Under the pieces are notes generated by a model, which had not been told where the DNA came from, made no database searches, and saw only the letters and a list, made by a program, of their open reading frames with translations. The translations under genes and the position numbers were made by a program. Below are positions 23,935 to 32,661 of a stretch of 64,000 bases of DNA, piece after piece (the first letter of the stretch is position 1; each line of letters starts with the position of its first letter). The stretch comes from Rhizobium sp. P40RR-XXII (GTDB lineage Bacteria; Pseudomonadota; Alphaproteobacteria; Rhizobiales; Rhizobiaceae), in contig NZ_JABAII010000003.1 of NCBI RefSeq assembly GCF_012641405.1, positions 124,001 through 188,000 of the forward strand. The letters are read 5' to 3'.

Positions 23935-25260
23935 TCAATCCTCGCGAATGGCGCTGTTTTTGGCCGTATCCCGCATGAAGAGATAGATGACGAGCGAGAT
24001 GCCGATCATCGCGGTCACATACCAGTAGAAGCCCTGCTCCCAGCCGCTGCTCTTGAACTTCAGCGCCACGAATTCGGCTGTGCCACCGAATAGCGTGTTG
24101 GCCAGAGCATAGGGCAATGCCACGCCGAGCGCGCGGATATGCGCCGGAAACAGCTCCGCCTTCACCACTGCGTTGATCGAGGTATAGCCGGTGACGATGA
24201 TCAGCGCGCCCATGACGAGCAGCCCTGCGATCAGCGGGTCCTTCGTGGTTTCGAGGGTCGAGAAAATCGGATAGGTGAACAGCACGCCGCAGAGGCCGAA
24301 GCCGATCATCAGCGGCTTGCGGCCGATCTTGTCGGAGAGCCCACCTGCAATCGGCTGCAGCAGCATGAAGATGAACAGCGTGATTGCGTTGATCTCGCTC
24401 GACGTTTCCCGGCTGAATCCAGAGGTGTTGACCAGGAATTTCTGCATGTAGATCGAATAGGCGTAGAAGGCGAGCGTGCCGCCGGCCGTCAGCAGCATCA
24501 CTATCGCAGTCTCCTTCGGATGCCGGGTGATTAGCATCCAGAAGCCGGATTTCTGTGCATCGCCTGCACGCAGGTTCTTGAAGCTCTCGGTTTCGGCAAG
24601 CCCGCGGCGCAGCCAGAAGACGACGACCGCAAGCGCCGCTCCGACGAAGAAGGGAATGCGCCATCCCCAGGCATTGAGCGTCTCCGGCGTCATGAACGCC
24701 TGCAATATGATGAGGACGGCGATGGCGAGGAGCTGACCGGAGATCAGCGTGACGTACTGGAACGACGAGAAGAAACCGCGGCGCTGCCGCCCGGCCATCT
24801 CGGAAAGATAGGTCGCCGAGGCGCCGTACTCGCCGCCTACCGACAGGCCCTGCATCAGGCGGGCAAGGACCAGAAGCGCCGGTGCTGCCACGCCGATTGC
24901 CTCATATCCCGGTGTCAGCGCGATGATCAGCGAACCGGCGCACATCAGCGTCACCGAAAGCGCAAGGCCAGCCTTTCGGCCCTTGCGGTCGGCGTAAAGC
25001 CCCATGATCCAGGCGCCGATCGGCCGCATGACGAAGCCCACCGCAAAGACCGCCGCCGAATTCAGCAGCTGCGCCGTCTGATCGCCGGCGGGGAAAAAGT
25101 GCGGAGCGAAATAGAGCGCGAATGCGGCGTAGACATACCAGTCGAACCATTCGACCAGATTGCCCGTCGAGCCGCCGATAATCGATTTGAGACGGTTGCG
25201 TTTCCCGGCGGCATCCATCGCTGCCGTCGTTTCGATGGGGTCTTGCAATGTATCAAGCAT
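23935..25260 (-). CDS. kgtP: 2-oxoglutarate permease (MHS family, MFS)
   Basis: The 441-residue, 12-helix transporter closely follows E. coli KgtP, an alpha-ketoglutarate/H+ symporter: GGSTGNLVEWFDWYVYAAFA, RPIGAWIMGLYADRKGRK, ARLMQGLSVGGEYGASATYL, SSFQYVTLISGQLLA, then KAELFPAHIRALGV. The ATG at 25260 follows GGGAGGAGAGGCTCA, which places the start 53 codons inside the longest open frame. It is divergent from a DctB/DctD-like two-component pair, the likely regulator. Aromatic-acid or shikimate transport by another MHS member is a less likely alternative. Confidence 0.88.
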   Translation of the reverse strand: MLDTLQDPIETTAAMDAAGKRNRLKSIIGGSTGNLVEWFDWYVYAAFALYFAPHFFPAGDQTAQLLNSAAVFAVGFVMRPIGAWIMGLYADRKGRKAGLALSVTLMCAGSLIIALTPGYEAIGVAAPALLVLARLMQGLSVGGEYGASATYLSEMAGRQRRGFFSSFQYVTLISGQLLAIAVLIILQAFMTPETLNAWGWRIPFFVGAALAVVVFWLRRGLAETESFKNLRAGDAQKSGFWMLITRHPKETAIVMLLTAGGTLAFYAYSIYMQKFLVNTSGFSRETSSEINAITLFIFMLLQPIAGGLSDKIGRKPLMIGFGLCGVLFTYPIFSTLETTKDPLIAGLLVMGALIIVTGYTSINAVVKAELFPAHIRALGVALPYALANTLFGGTAEFVALKFKSSGWEQGFYWYVTAMIGISLVIYLFMRDTAKNSAIRED

Positions 25261-25603
25261 TGAGCCTCTCCTCCCTTGGTCGCTTCGGCCGTCGCCATCG
25301 CGATTGATCGCTGTGGACGACGGGTTTTGAGAGAGGCCGCATGCGCGCTTGCCCGCCGGCGCATCCTCGCGAGACGGGACGCGGCAATGCCGATTGCCCG
25401 AACAGAACCGGTTTCTCAAGCCTATCGAGGATCACTCTCCCAACGCCATTGTTGCGTGTGGAAGTGTAGGATACGAGGTTCATCGGGCATTCATGATACC
25501 ATATTGAAATATTTCATATTTCTTCGATTTCGCCTTGGTTCTCGCCATTGTTTGCGCAAGATTCTGCGTGGTAAATTCGAGGCTTGTGCAATATCCTGCA
25601 CAA
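25261..25603. promoter_or_regulatory. Divergent promoter region between kgtP and the sensor kinase
   Basis: This 343-bp region separates kgtP (minus) from the DctB-like gene (plus). The central part at 25490-25540 is AT-rich. I searched by eye for a sigma-54 element (TGGCAC, five bases, TTGC) toward kgtP and found none convincing, in keeping with a regulator that lacks the sigma-54 contact loop. Confidence 0.4.
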
Positions 25604-27358
25604 ATGATCGAGCTGGGATTGAGACGGATTCTGCTTCTGGCGGTGGCTGTTGTGGCCGCTGCGGCCGGCATTTGGTTTACGGCGCTCTCACTATCGCGTC
25701 ACGAGGCGCTGGCGCGGCTGGAAGCGGAGGCTTCCGGACTTGCCGTGCAGCATAGCCGTTTGGTCGACAGCGAGTTGGCGCGTTTTCGGCTCCTGCCGAT
25801 CGTGCTTGGCGAATATCGCGACCTTGGCGAGGCTCTTGCTAGCCCTACCGCCGATGCCGCCCGTCGGCTCGACGAAAAGCTCGGCTTTCTCGCTCATCAG
25901 ACGGGTGCCTATATCATATATCTCGTCGACCATACCGGGCTTGTCATTTCGGCATCGAATGCAGGGACCGAGGATAGCTTCGTCGGCAAGAATTTCAGTT
26001 TCCGTCCGTATTTTTCCGAGGCGATGAAAGATGGCATGGCGGAATATTATGGCGCGGGCGCAATCAGCGGCCGGCCCGGCCTGTTTATCGCGCGCAGGGT
26101 TGGCGATGCCGCCGCACCGGCCGGCGTCGTGGTCGTCAAATTCGAATTCGAGCCGGTGTCGCGGATCTGGGCGAACGATCCGGGGAAAACGCTTGTCGTC
26201 GACGAACACCAAATCATTCTTGCGGCATCCGACCCGTCACAGGTACTGACGGCGCTCGCGCCGCTTTCGCCGGAAGACCGTGCCCGCATCGTCGCGAGCG
26301 GCCAATATCGGGACGCGGCACTGGGGCCGGGGAACTACCGGGTGGAAGATGCCGGTCGCATACGCGGACCGCGAGATCAGATCATGGTCGCAGCCGAGCA
26401 GCCCGTCGCCGGCACGCGTCTGCGCCTTTTGCATCTTCTCGATACGCGCATGGCATTGCAGGAGGCCCGTGCCGAGGCCTGGCTGCTGGCCTTGCCCGCC
26501 ATCCTCGGGCTGGCCGTCATCGGAACTGCGGTCTGGTGGCGAATGACCCGCGTCGCGCGGGCGGCGGCCGATCGGCGGGCGCTGGAGGCGGCCGTCGCCA
26601 CCCGCACGGCCGAGCTGCGCGACGAGATGACCGAACGTGCCCGCGCCGAGGACCGCTATCGCGATGCCCGCGAGGAGCTTGCCCAGGCCAATCGGCTCGC
26701 CTCCGTCGGCTCGATCACGGCGGGGCTGATGCATGAAATCAACCAGCCGGTTGCCACCATTCGCACCCTGGCGGAGAACGCCCGCCACCATCTCGCCGCC
26801 AATCGCCTCGATCGTGTCAGGGCCAATTTGGATGCCGCGGTCGACGTGACGGCGCGCATAGGAACGATCACGCAGGAGATGCGGCGTTTCTCGCGCCGGG
26901 GACGGCATGCGGCCGGGCCGGAACCGCTCGATGCCATCATTGCCGGCGCCCTGCTGCTGGTCGGGAACCGGTTCCGCAAAGCGGGTGTAAGGCTGGATCT
27001 GCCGCCACAGGGCCAGCCGCAGGTGCTGGCCGAACGGGTGCGGCTGGAACAGGTTCTCGTCAATCTGCTGCAGAACGCCATCGATGCGGTGTCGGACGTC
27101 GCCGATCCGCATGTCGCCTTGCTCGTCGACGCGGTCGAGAAGGACACGGTGAGGCTGACCGTTGCCGACAATGGTCCGGGCATCGACCCGGCCCTGGCGA
27201 AGGAGATATTCCGTCCCTTCATGACAGGTAAGCCCGACGGGCTGGGCCTTGGGCTTGGGATCGCGCAGGACATCATGAACGATCTTGGCGGATCATTGAC
27301 AATCGGCCCGTCGCCGCTCGGTGGCGCGGCCTTCATAATTACGATGAGGCGGGCATGA
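25604..27358 (+). CDS. DctB/MifS-like membrane sensor histidine kinase
   Basis: The 584-residue kinase has an N-terminal membrane helix (ILLLAVAVVAAAAGIWFTAL) and a periplasmic double-PAS (dCache) domain like DctB (TGAYIIYLVDHTGLVISASN, GKNFSFRPYFSEAMKDGMAE, ARRVGDAAAPAGVVVVKFEF). A second helix lies near residue 305 (LALPAILGLAVIGTAVWW), followed by a coiled coil. The H box is LMHEINQPVATIRTLAENAR. ATP-binding boxes are VLVNLLQNAIDAV, NGPGIDP and GLGLGLGIAQDI. It probably senses 2-oxoglutarate or another dicarboxylate. Its stop overlaps the regulator start by four bases. Confidence 0.88.
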   Translation: MIELGLRRILLLAVAVVAAAAGIWFTALSLSRHEALARLEAEASGLAVQHSRLVDSELARFRLLPIVLGEYRDLGEALASPTADAARRLDEKLGFLAHQTGAYIIYLVDHTGLVISASNAGTEDSFVGKNFSFRPYFSEAMKDGMAEYYGAGAISGRPGLFIARRVGDAAAPAGVVVVKFEFEPVSRIWANDPGKTLVVDEHQIILAASDPSQVLTALAPLSPEDRARIVASGQYRDAALGPGNYRVEDAGRIRGPRDQIMVAAEQPVAGTRLRLLHLLDTRMALQEARAEAWLLALPAILGLAVIGTAVWWRMTRVARAAADRRALEAAVATRTAELRDEMTERARAEDRYRDAREELAQANRLASVGSITAGLMHEINQPVATIRTLAENARHHLAANRLDRVRANLDAAVDVTARIGTITQEMRRFSRRGRHAAGPEPLDAIIAGALLLVGNRFRKAGVRLDLPPQGQPQVLAERVRLEQVLVNLLQNAIDAVSDVADPHVALLVDAVEKDTVRLTVADNGPGIDPALAKEIFRPFMTGKPDGLGLGLGIAQDIMNDLGGSLTIGPSPLGGAAFIITMRRA

Positions 27359-28692
27359 CCTTGCAAACGCCACAGAAAGTGCTGCTGGTGGAGGATGACG
27401 GCCCCTTCAATGCCGCTCTCAGCGATTCCTTCGCCATAGCGGGCTTCGAGGTGGAGACGCATGCTGACGGGCAGTCGGCACTCGCAAGCCTTGCCGTGAC
27501 GCTGCCCGGCGTGGTCGTCACCGACATCCGCCTGCCCCGCGTCGACGGGCACGACCTTCTCGAGGCGGTGCAGGCGCGCGATCCTGACCTCCCCGTCATC
27601 CTGATGACCGGTCACGGCGACGTCGCCATGGCGGTCGGTGCCTTGAAGCAGGGCGCCTATGATTTCATCGCCAAGCCTTTTGCCACGGATCATATGATCG
27701 CCTCAGTGCGCCGCGCACTGGAGACGCGGCGTCTGGTGCTGGAAAACCGGCGCCTGCGGCAGGCCGCGGCGGAAGCGGAAGATACGTCGCCGCTGCTTGG
27801 CCAGACGCCGGTCATGGCGCGATTGCGTGAAACGATACGCCAGGTCGCCGTCGCCGATGTGGACGTTCTGGTCGAAGGTGAAACGGGCACGGGCAAGGAA
27901 CTCGTGGCGCGCCTCATCCACCGCTGGAGCAGGCGGCATGCACGCAGCTTCGTCGCGGTCGATTGCGCCGCCTTGCCGGATGCGATCGCCGACGAAACTC
28001 TGTTCGGAAATCGCACGCGGCGCGGACGCATCGCCGAGGCGGATCGCGGCACGCTCTTCATCGATGAAATCGACAGCATGTCGCCCATGCTCCAGGGGCG
28101 GCTTCTGCGGGTGGTCGAAGAGCGCGAACTGCCCTCGTCGACCGGCGAGCCGGCTCCCGTCAATCTCCGGCTCGTCGCGGCGACCAAGACCGACCTGCAT
28201 GGTTCGGTCGCCGAGGGCCGTTTCCGCGCCGATCTGCTCTACCGGTTGGAGACTGTGCGGATCCGCATCCCGCCTCTGCGGGAGCGCCGGGCCGACATCG
28301 GCCTGTTGTTCAGTGCCTTTCTTGAGGATGCTGCGCGCCTGCATGGCGTTGCGCGTCCGCAAATCGACGTTGCGATGGAGACGCGTTTCCTGACGGACGA
28401 TTGGCCGGGCAATGTCCGCCAATTGCGCAATTACGCAACCCAGGTGGTTCTGGGCCTGACGTCGGCCCCGAGCACACCTGCTTCGGAACTTGGTCTATCT
28501 GATCAAATGGATCAGTTCGAGGCCAGCGTTCTGCGGGCAGCGCTTGACCGGTTCGAAGGCGATATCGCCGAAGTCGCGCAGGCGCTGCAACTGCCGCGCC
28601 GCAGCCTCTATGCTCGCCTGCAACGCCATGGCATCAACCCCTCGACCTACCGAAAGCGAGACAGTGCACCTGGTGACGGCGGCAGGAGCTGA
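27355..28692 (+). CDS. DctD/MifR-like response regulator with AAA+ domain lacking the GAFTGA loop
   Basis: The 445-residue regulator has a receiver domain (phosphoacceptor D57 in VVTDIRLPRVDG, K in FIAKPF). An AAA+ domain carries Walker A GETGTGKE (175-182) and Walker B GTLFIDEID. A Fis-type helix-turn-helix closes it (VAQALQLPRRSLYARLQRHG). Between LFGN and RIAEADRG, at about residues 217-227, the usual HERGAFTGA loop that touches sigma-54 is missing; only RTRRG remains. Such regulators cannot be expected to activate sigma-54 promoters and may instead act on sigma-70 promoters or as repressors. The partner kinase overlaps by ATGA. The target is presumably kgtP. Confidence 0.9.
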   Translation: MTLQTPQKVLLVEDDGPFNAALSDSFAIAGFEVETHADGQSALASLAVTLPGVVVTDIRLPRVDGHDLLEAVQARDPDLPVILMTGHGDVAMAVGALKQGAYDFIAKPFATDHMIASVRRALETRRLVLENRRLRQAAAEAEDTSPLLGQTPVMARLRETIRQVAVADVDVLVEGETGTGKELVARLIHRWSRRHARSFVAVDCAALPDAIADETLFGNRTRRGRIAEADRGTLFIDEIDSMSPMLQGRLLRVVEERELPSSTGEPAPVNLRLVAATKTDLHGSVAEGRFRADLLYRLETVRIRIPPLRERRADIGLLFSAFLEDAARLHGVARPQIDVAMETRFLTDDWPGNVRQLRNYATQVVLGLTSAPSTPASELGLSDQMDQFEASVLRAALDRFEGDIAEVAQALQLPRRSLYARLQRHGINPSTYRKRDSAPGDGGRS

Positions 28693-28737
28693 GCGAATGT
28701 CACTTCGTTTCGCTGGGTGGTCGAGGACATGAACAGG

Positions 28738-28756
28738 TAGGTGCCTCGGGCACCTA
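28738..28756. terminator. Short hairpin after the response regulator gene
   Basis: TAGGTGCC, loop TCG, GGCACCTA: a perfect eight-pair stem 46 bp after the stop codon, with no clear U-tract. It could end transcription of the kinase/regulator unit. Confidence 0.45.
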
Positions 28757-28920
28757 AAGGTCTCGCCACCGCGACGATTTGCTTCTTCAGCTTGCCGTTA
28801 CTTTCCGCGAATCCCAGCGCGTGCACGCCAGGGCCGGGAATGAACACGTGCGTCCGAGAATGCGCCTGCGCATCGAAGCATATCTGATCGATCATCATGG
28901 TGTAGCCGCACGCCGTTCCT

Positions 28921-28973
28921 GCGGGTTCGCGCCGTGGCACATCACATCCGTGCCTCTGTAGGCGCGAACCCGC
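28921..28973. terminator. 53-bp inverted repeat after emrB
   Basis: The arms GCGGGTTCGCGCC (28921-28933) and GGCGCGAACCCGC (28961-28973) are perfectly complementary over 13 bp. The loop contains an inner GGCAC/GTGCC pair (28936-28940, 28950-28954). It starts 5 bp after the emrB stop codon on the minus strand and lies between convergent genes, so a bidirectional transcription end is likely. No U-tract is present. Confidence 0.5.
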
Positions 28974-28978
28974 ATGGC

Positions 28979-30574
28979 TCAGTGAGCGCCGCCACCACTG
29001 CCGGCCTGTGGCCGCTTGGTAAACAGCATCGTGATTGCCGCGATGGCGAGGACCACGCCGATGACTGCGAAGGTGTCGCTGAACCCCATGATCAGCGCCT
29101 GCCTTTTGATGACCTGGCCGAGCGCGATAACCGCCTTCTGCTGGGCCACTTGATGATCGGAGACGCCGTGTGACAGGAAGTAGCCGGTCATCTGGTCAAT
29201 CCGCTGGCGAACCTCATCGCGAGCAAGGGTTACGGATTGGCCGATGATGTTGGAGTGAAACTGTTCGCGCTTCGTCAGGATGGTGCCGAGGGACGCCGTC
29301 CCCACCGCGCCGCCGAGATTTCTCAGCATGTTCGTCAGGCCGGACGCGGCGGCCGCATCCGCCGACGCAATGCCAGCGGTCGTGATTGCGGTCACCGGGG
29401 TGATGACGAAGGCCTGGCCGATCGCGCGGACGATGTTCGGAATGAAGAACTGATCTCCGGCATTATCGGCCGAAAGCGTGACGTTCATGAAGCAGCTGAA
29501 GGAAAAGACTGCGATGCCGAAGAAGGCAAGCCAACGCACATCCACCCGCTTCATCATCAGCGGCACCAGAGGGATCAGCAGCAGCTGCGGCAATCCCGTC
29601 CAGGCAAGGACGTTGCCGATCTGCTCGGCATTGTACCTCTGCACCTGGCCGAGATATTGCGGCAGGATGTAGACCGTTCCGAACAAAGCGACGCCGACGA
29701 GAATATTCGCGAGCACGCCAAGACCGAAATTCCTTTGTTTCAACAGGCGCAGTTTCACCAGCGGCTTCGAAACCTTGAGCTCGATGATGATGAAGAGGCT
29801 GAGGAACACAGCCGCGACAATGCTGAGTCGCACGATGAAGGGCGACGAGAACCAGTCGTCCTTGTTGCCTTCCTCAAGCACGGTTTGCAGTGCCGACAGT
29901 CCGATCGCCATCGTCACGATGCCGAGCCAGTCGCCCTCGCGCAGCAGTTTCAGCTGCATCGGCTGCTTGTCCAGCGTCAGGGCAAGCGCCGCCACCATGA
30001 TGGCGCTCGGGCCGGCATTGATGAAGAAGATCGTCTGCCAGCCGTAATTCTCGGTCAGGTAGCCGCCGATGGTCGGGCCGATGGCCGGCGCAAAGGTGAC
30101 GGACAATGCAAAGATCGCCAGCCCCAAGGGCTGCTGCGGCTTCGGAAGCTTCGTCAGCACCATGGTGAAGGCCATCGGGATCAGTACGCCGCCGGCAAAT
30201 CCTTGCAGGCCGCGCAGGACGATCATCGTTCCAAGATCGTGCGCGAAGGCGCAGGACAGGGAAAACAGCGGAAACAGCACCGAGTTCACCAGAATGTATC
30301 GGCGAAATGAGAAGACGCTGCTGAGATAGGCTGTGAGCGGAATGACGACGATCTCGCCGATCAGATAGGAGGTCGAGATCCAAGCGCCATTATCCACACC
30401 GGTGCCGATGCCACCCTCGATGTCGAGAAGTGAGGCATTGGTGATCTGGATGTTCAGGATCGCCATGAACGCGCCGATCATGGCGGCCAGAACCGCGATC
30501 CACTCTCTTGTCGATGCACGCGGCTGTGCCGTTGCGGCCGGCATCGGACGGCCATCCATTGTAATCGTAGACAT
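28979..30574 (-). CDS. emrB: Drug efflux MFS transporter, EmrB/QacA (DHA2) family
   Basis: The 531-residue protein has 14 predicted helices. DHA2 family motifs are present: WISTSYLIGEIVVIPLTAYL, LRGLQGFAGGVLIPMAF, GPTIGGYLTENYGWQTIFFI, and a C-terminal helix FSDTFAVIGVVLAIAAITML. It should export hydrophobic toxicants by proton antiport through the adjacent EmrA and an outer-membrane channel not encoded here. The ATG at 30574 is chosen because upstream codons overlap the end of emrA and do not look like protein. It is 16 bp after emrA and co-transcribed with it under the TetR operator. Confidence 0.93.
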   Translation of the reverse strand: MSTITMDGRPMPAATAQPRASTREWIAVLAAMIGAFMAILNIQITNASLLDIEGGIGTGVDNGAWISTSYLIGEIVVIPLTAYLSSVFSFRRYILVNSVLFPLFSLSCAFAHDLGTMIVLRGLQGFAGGVLIPMAFTMVLTKLPKPQQPLGLAIFALSVTFAPAIGPTIGGYLTENYGWQTIFFINAGPSAIMVAALALTLDKQPMQLKLLREGDWLGIVTMAIGLSALQTVLEEGNKDDWFSSPFIVRLSIVAAVFLSLFIIIELKVSKPLVKLRLLKQRNFGLGVLANILVGVALFGTVYILPQYLGQVQRYNAEQIGNVLAWTGLPQLLLIPLVPLMMKRVDVRWLAFFGIAVFSFSCFMNVTLSADNAGDQFFIPNIVRAIGQAFVITPVTAITTAGIASADAAAASGLTNMLRNLGGAVGTASLGTILTKREQFHSNIIGQSVTLARDEVRQRIDQMTGYFLSHGVSDHQVAQQKAVIALGQVIKRQALIMGFSDTFAVIGVVLAIAAITMLFTKRPQAGSGGGAH

Positions 30575-30590
30575 TGTGGGGCTCCCGCCG

Positions 30591-31790
30591 TCAATTCCGC
30601 TGTGCGGCGTCTGCTTTGGTGTTGATGCTCGGCTCGACGGACATTCCAGGGCGCAGCTCACCGCTCGTCATGGTCTGCGTGTCAAGCGCTATCCTGACTG
30701 GAATTCGCTGCACGACCTTGGTGAAGTTGCCGGTCGCATTGTCAGGCGGCAGCAGGGCAAATTCTTGTCCGCTCGCCGGCGCAAGGCTGTCGACATGGCC
30801 GTGGAATGTCTTGCCGGGGAACATGTCGACTTCGATATCGACGGGCTGACCGGCATGGACATTCGTCAGCTGCGTTTCCTTATAGTTGGCGACGACGTAG
30901 GCCTGGTCGGTCGGCACGAGCGACATCAGCTGTGTTCCCGCCTGGACATATTGGCCGATGCGCAGCGTGCGGTTGCCGATCGTGCCGTCGACGGGCGCCA
31001 CGATGGTCGTATAGGAGAGATTAAGCTCGGCCTGATGCTGGACCGCCTCGCTTTTCTGCAGGGCAGCCGTCGCCTGCGCGATCTGGGCCTTCAGAAGTTC
31101 GACCTGCTTGATCGCACCTTCCAAGGTCGCGGTGTCCCTGACGATGGCAGCCTGCGCCGCGGCGATCTGCGATGCGGCCTGCTGCGCCGTTTGCACGGCC
31201 GCATAGCCGTTGGAGGCGAGGCTGGCATAGCGCTTGTTGTTCTGTTCGGCGAAGGTTTCGTTGGCCTTGTCCACATCGAGCGTCGCCCGCGCTGCGGCGA
31301 TGGTCGATTGCTGGATGTCCAGCGAGGCCTGCTCGGCCTGTATGGTTGCCTGCGCTGCGGCGACATCGGCCTTCGCCTGGTCGAGCGCTGCGCGGAAATC
31401 GCGGTCGTCGATGTGGGCGAGCGGCTGGCCGGCCTTTACGGTCTCGTTGTCCTTGACCAGGACTTCCGCCAGATAGCCTGAAATCTTCGGGGCGATCGAG
31501 CTGTTGTCGGCCTGGACATAGGCGTCGTCGGTCGATACCTCGAAACGGCCGTTTTGCCAGTAGTCGTGTCCGTAATAGCCCGCGGCGGCGATAATGACGA
31601 TCGCACCCACGCCATACACCAGGCGGCGCGGCATCTTGCTGCGCTTTGCTGTGGTGTTGCCGCCTGTAGGTCCCTGTGGCGCCTCCGGATGGGGTTCGGT
31701 TGTCACCCCTTCCTTGGCCTTCGCCTCCACGATCTCCTGCGCTTCGCCGGAAGCGCCCTCGGATGTCACGATATGCAGATTGTTTGCCAT
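30591..31790 (-). CDS. emrA: HlyD/EmrA-type membrane fusion protein
   Basis: The 399-residue periplasmic adaptor has a cytoplasmic tail and one membrane anchor (RRLVYGVGAIVIIAAAGYYG). The biotinyl-lipoyl-like half motif follows (VSTDDAYVQADNSSIAPKIS, GYLAEVLVKDNETVKAGQPL). A long alpha-hairpin rich in Ala and Gln spans about residues 135-260. The second half of the lipoyl domain reads IVAPVDGTIGNRTLRIGQYV. It links EmrB to an outer-membrane factor. It is the first gene of the emrAB operon. Its promoter at 31865-31892 overlaps an operator shared with the divergent tetR. Confidence 0.94.
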   Translation of the reverse strand: MANNLHIVTSEGASGEAQEIVEAKAKEGVTTEPHPEAPQGPTGGNTTAKRSKMPRRLVYGVGAIVIIAAAGYYGHDYWQNGRFEVSTDDAYVQADNSSIAPKISGYLAEVLVKDNETVKAGQPLAHIDDRDFRAALDQAKADVAAAQATIQAEQASLDIQQSTIAAARATLDVDKANETFAEQNNKRYASLASNGYAAVQTAQQAASQIAAAQAAIVRDTATLEGAIKQVELLKAQIAQATAALQKSEAVQHQAELNLSYTTIVAPVDGTIGNRTLRIGQYVQAGTQLMSLVPTDQAYVVANYKETQLTNVHAGQPVDIEVDMFPGKTFHGHVDSLAPASGQEFALLPPDNATGNFTKVVQRIPVRIALDTQTMTSGELRPGMSVEPSINTKADAAQRN

Positions 31791-31843
31791 GTACTTGCTC
31801 CTGGCAGGGGTCGCTGCCGGGCAGGGGTAGCGGCCAAGTTCAA

Positions 31844-31907
31844 TTTGGAAACTTGATGTTTTCCAAAATAAGCGCTATAAAATCTAAGTCAACAGTATTT
31901 TGGAAAA
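31844..31907. promoter_or_regulatory. TetR operator and emrA promoter
   Basis: The inverted repeat TTTTCCAAAATA (31859-31870) and TATTTTGGAAAA (31896-31907) lies between emrA and tetR. A third half-site, TTTGGAAA, is at 31844-31851. On the minus strand TTGACT (31887-31892), 16 bases and TATTTT (31865-31870) form the emrA promoter, whose -10 element coincides with one arm. Repressor binding there would block emrA and, at the other arm six bases before the ATG, tetR itself. Confidence 0.8.
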
Positions 31908-31912
31908 TATCT

Positions 31913-32569
31913 ATGATCCTAAATCCAAAAGTCACGAAACGACCGCGAGGACGACCGCAGGTTCGTTGTGATGACGATACCCGGGCAATCGTGCTCTCGT
32001 CCGCGCGAAAGCGCTTTCTGGAAGCGGGCTATGCCTCGGCATGCATCAACGACATCGCGCAGGACGCGGGTGTTTCGACGAAGACCGTCTATCGGCTGTT
32101 TGACAGCAAGGGAGAAATCTTCAATGCGGTGGTTACCGATCGCATCGCCCGTTTCAACGTCGAGGTGGACCAGGGGCTGTTGAAGCACCCGGACCTGCAT
32201 CATCAACTCGAGCAGATCCTGATCGCCTACGGCCGTCTGGCGCTGGATCCGGAAACCATCGCAATCAATCGTCTGGCCGTCGCCGAGGCCGATCGCTTTC
32301 CCGAGATCGCGGCGTCCTTCTATGAGCGGGCGATCAAGGCTTCGGCCGTAGTCTTCGAGGCCTGGCTGCGCAGCCAGCGCGACAAGGGAGCGATTAGAAT
32401 CTCCGATATCTCTCTTGCGGCCGGCTTCCTGCGGGGAATGATGACCATGGAGCCGCAAAGGGCCGTCATGCTGGGCCAGCGGCGAGCACCGGATGACGAA
32501 GAGATCCAGGTCCGCGCGGCGGGGTGCGCGGCGATCTTCCTGCAGGGTTGCGTTGAAAGCCCGTCGTGA
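31913..32569 (+). CDS. TetR-family repressor of the emrAB efflux operon
   Basis: The 218-residue regulator has an N-terminal TetR DNA-binding domain (TRAIVLSSARKRFLEAGYAS, ACINDIAQDAGVSTKTVYRL, FDSKGEIFNAVV). The basic lead-in is KRPRGRPQ. A helical ligand domain of AcrR type follows (LEQILIAYGRLALDPETIAI, FPEIAASFYERAI). The ATG at 31913 lies directly behind the inverted repeat; an upstream in-frame ATG at 31856 would put the operator inside the gene and is less likely. It is divergent from emrAB and presumably released by an efflux substrate. Confidence 0.9.
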   Translation: MILNPKVTKRPRGRPQVRCDDDTRAIVLSSARKRFLEAGYASACINDIAQDAGVSTKTVYRLFDSKGEIFNAVVTDRIARFNVEVDQGLLKHPDLHHQLEQILIAYGRLALDPETIAINRLAVAEADRFPEIAASFYERAIKASAVVFEAWLRSQRDKGAIRISDISLAAGFLRGMMTMEPQRAVMLGQRRAPDDEEIQVRAAGCAAIFLQGCVESPS

Positions 32570-32661
32570 GCCTTTGCAGGACGCCGAAAGATCAGACGGA
32601 ACGATATCCCATTTGCCGAAAGTGAGGCCGCCCGCATGGTCGCGGACGGCTTCCGCATGCG

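Noticed and set aside
23690..23986. 98-codon plus-strand frame overlapping the small hypothetical gene and kgtP end
   Set aside because: It overlaps genes on both sides. The portion before kgtP looks partly protein-like, but no start signal exists.
26656..27693. 345-codon minus-strand open frame across the kinase/regulator junction
   Set aside because: It is opposite conserved ATPase and receiver motifs and has no coherent domain.
28647..28940. 97-codon minus-strand open frame after the response regulator
   Set aside because: It overlaps the regulator 3' end and both hairpins, has no clear ribosome binding site, and matches no family I know. A small gene cannot be fully excluded.
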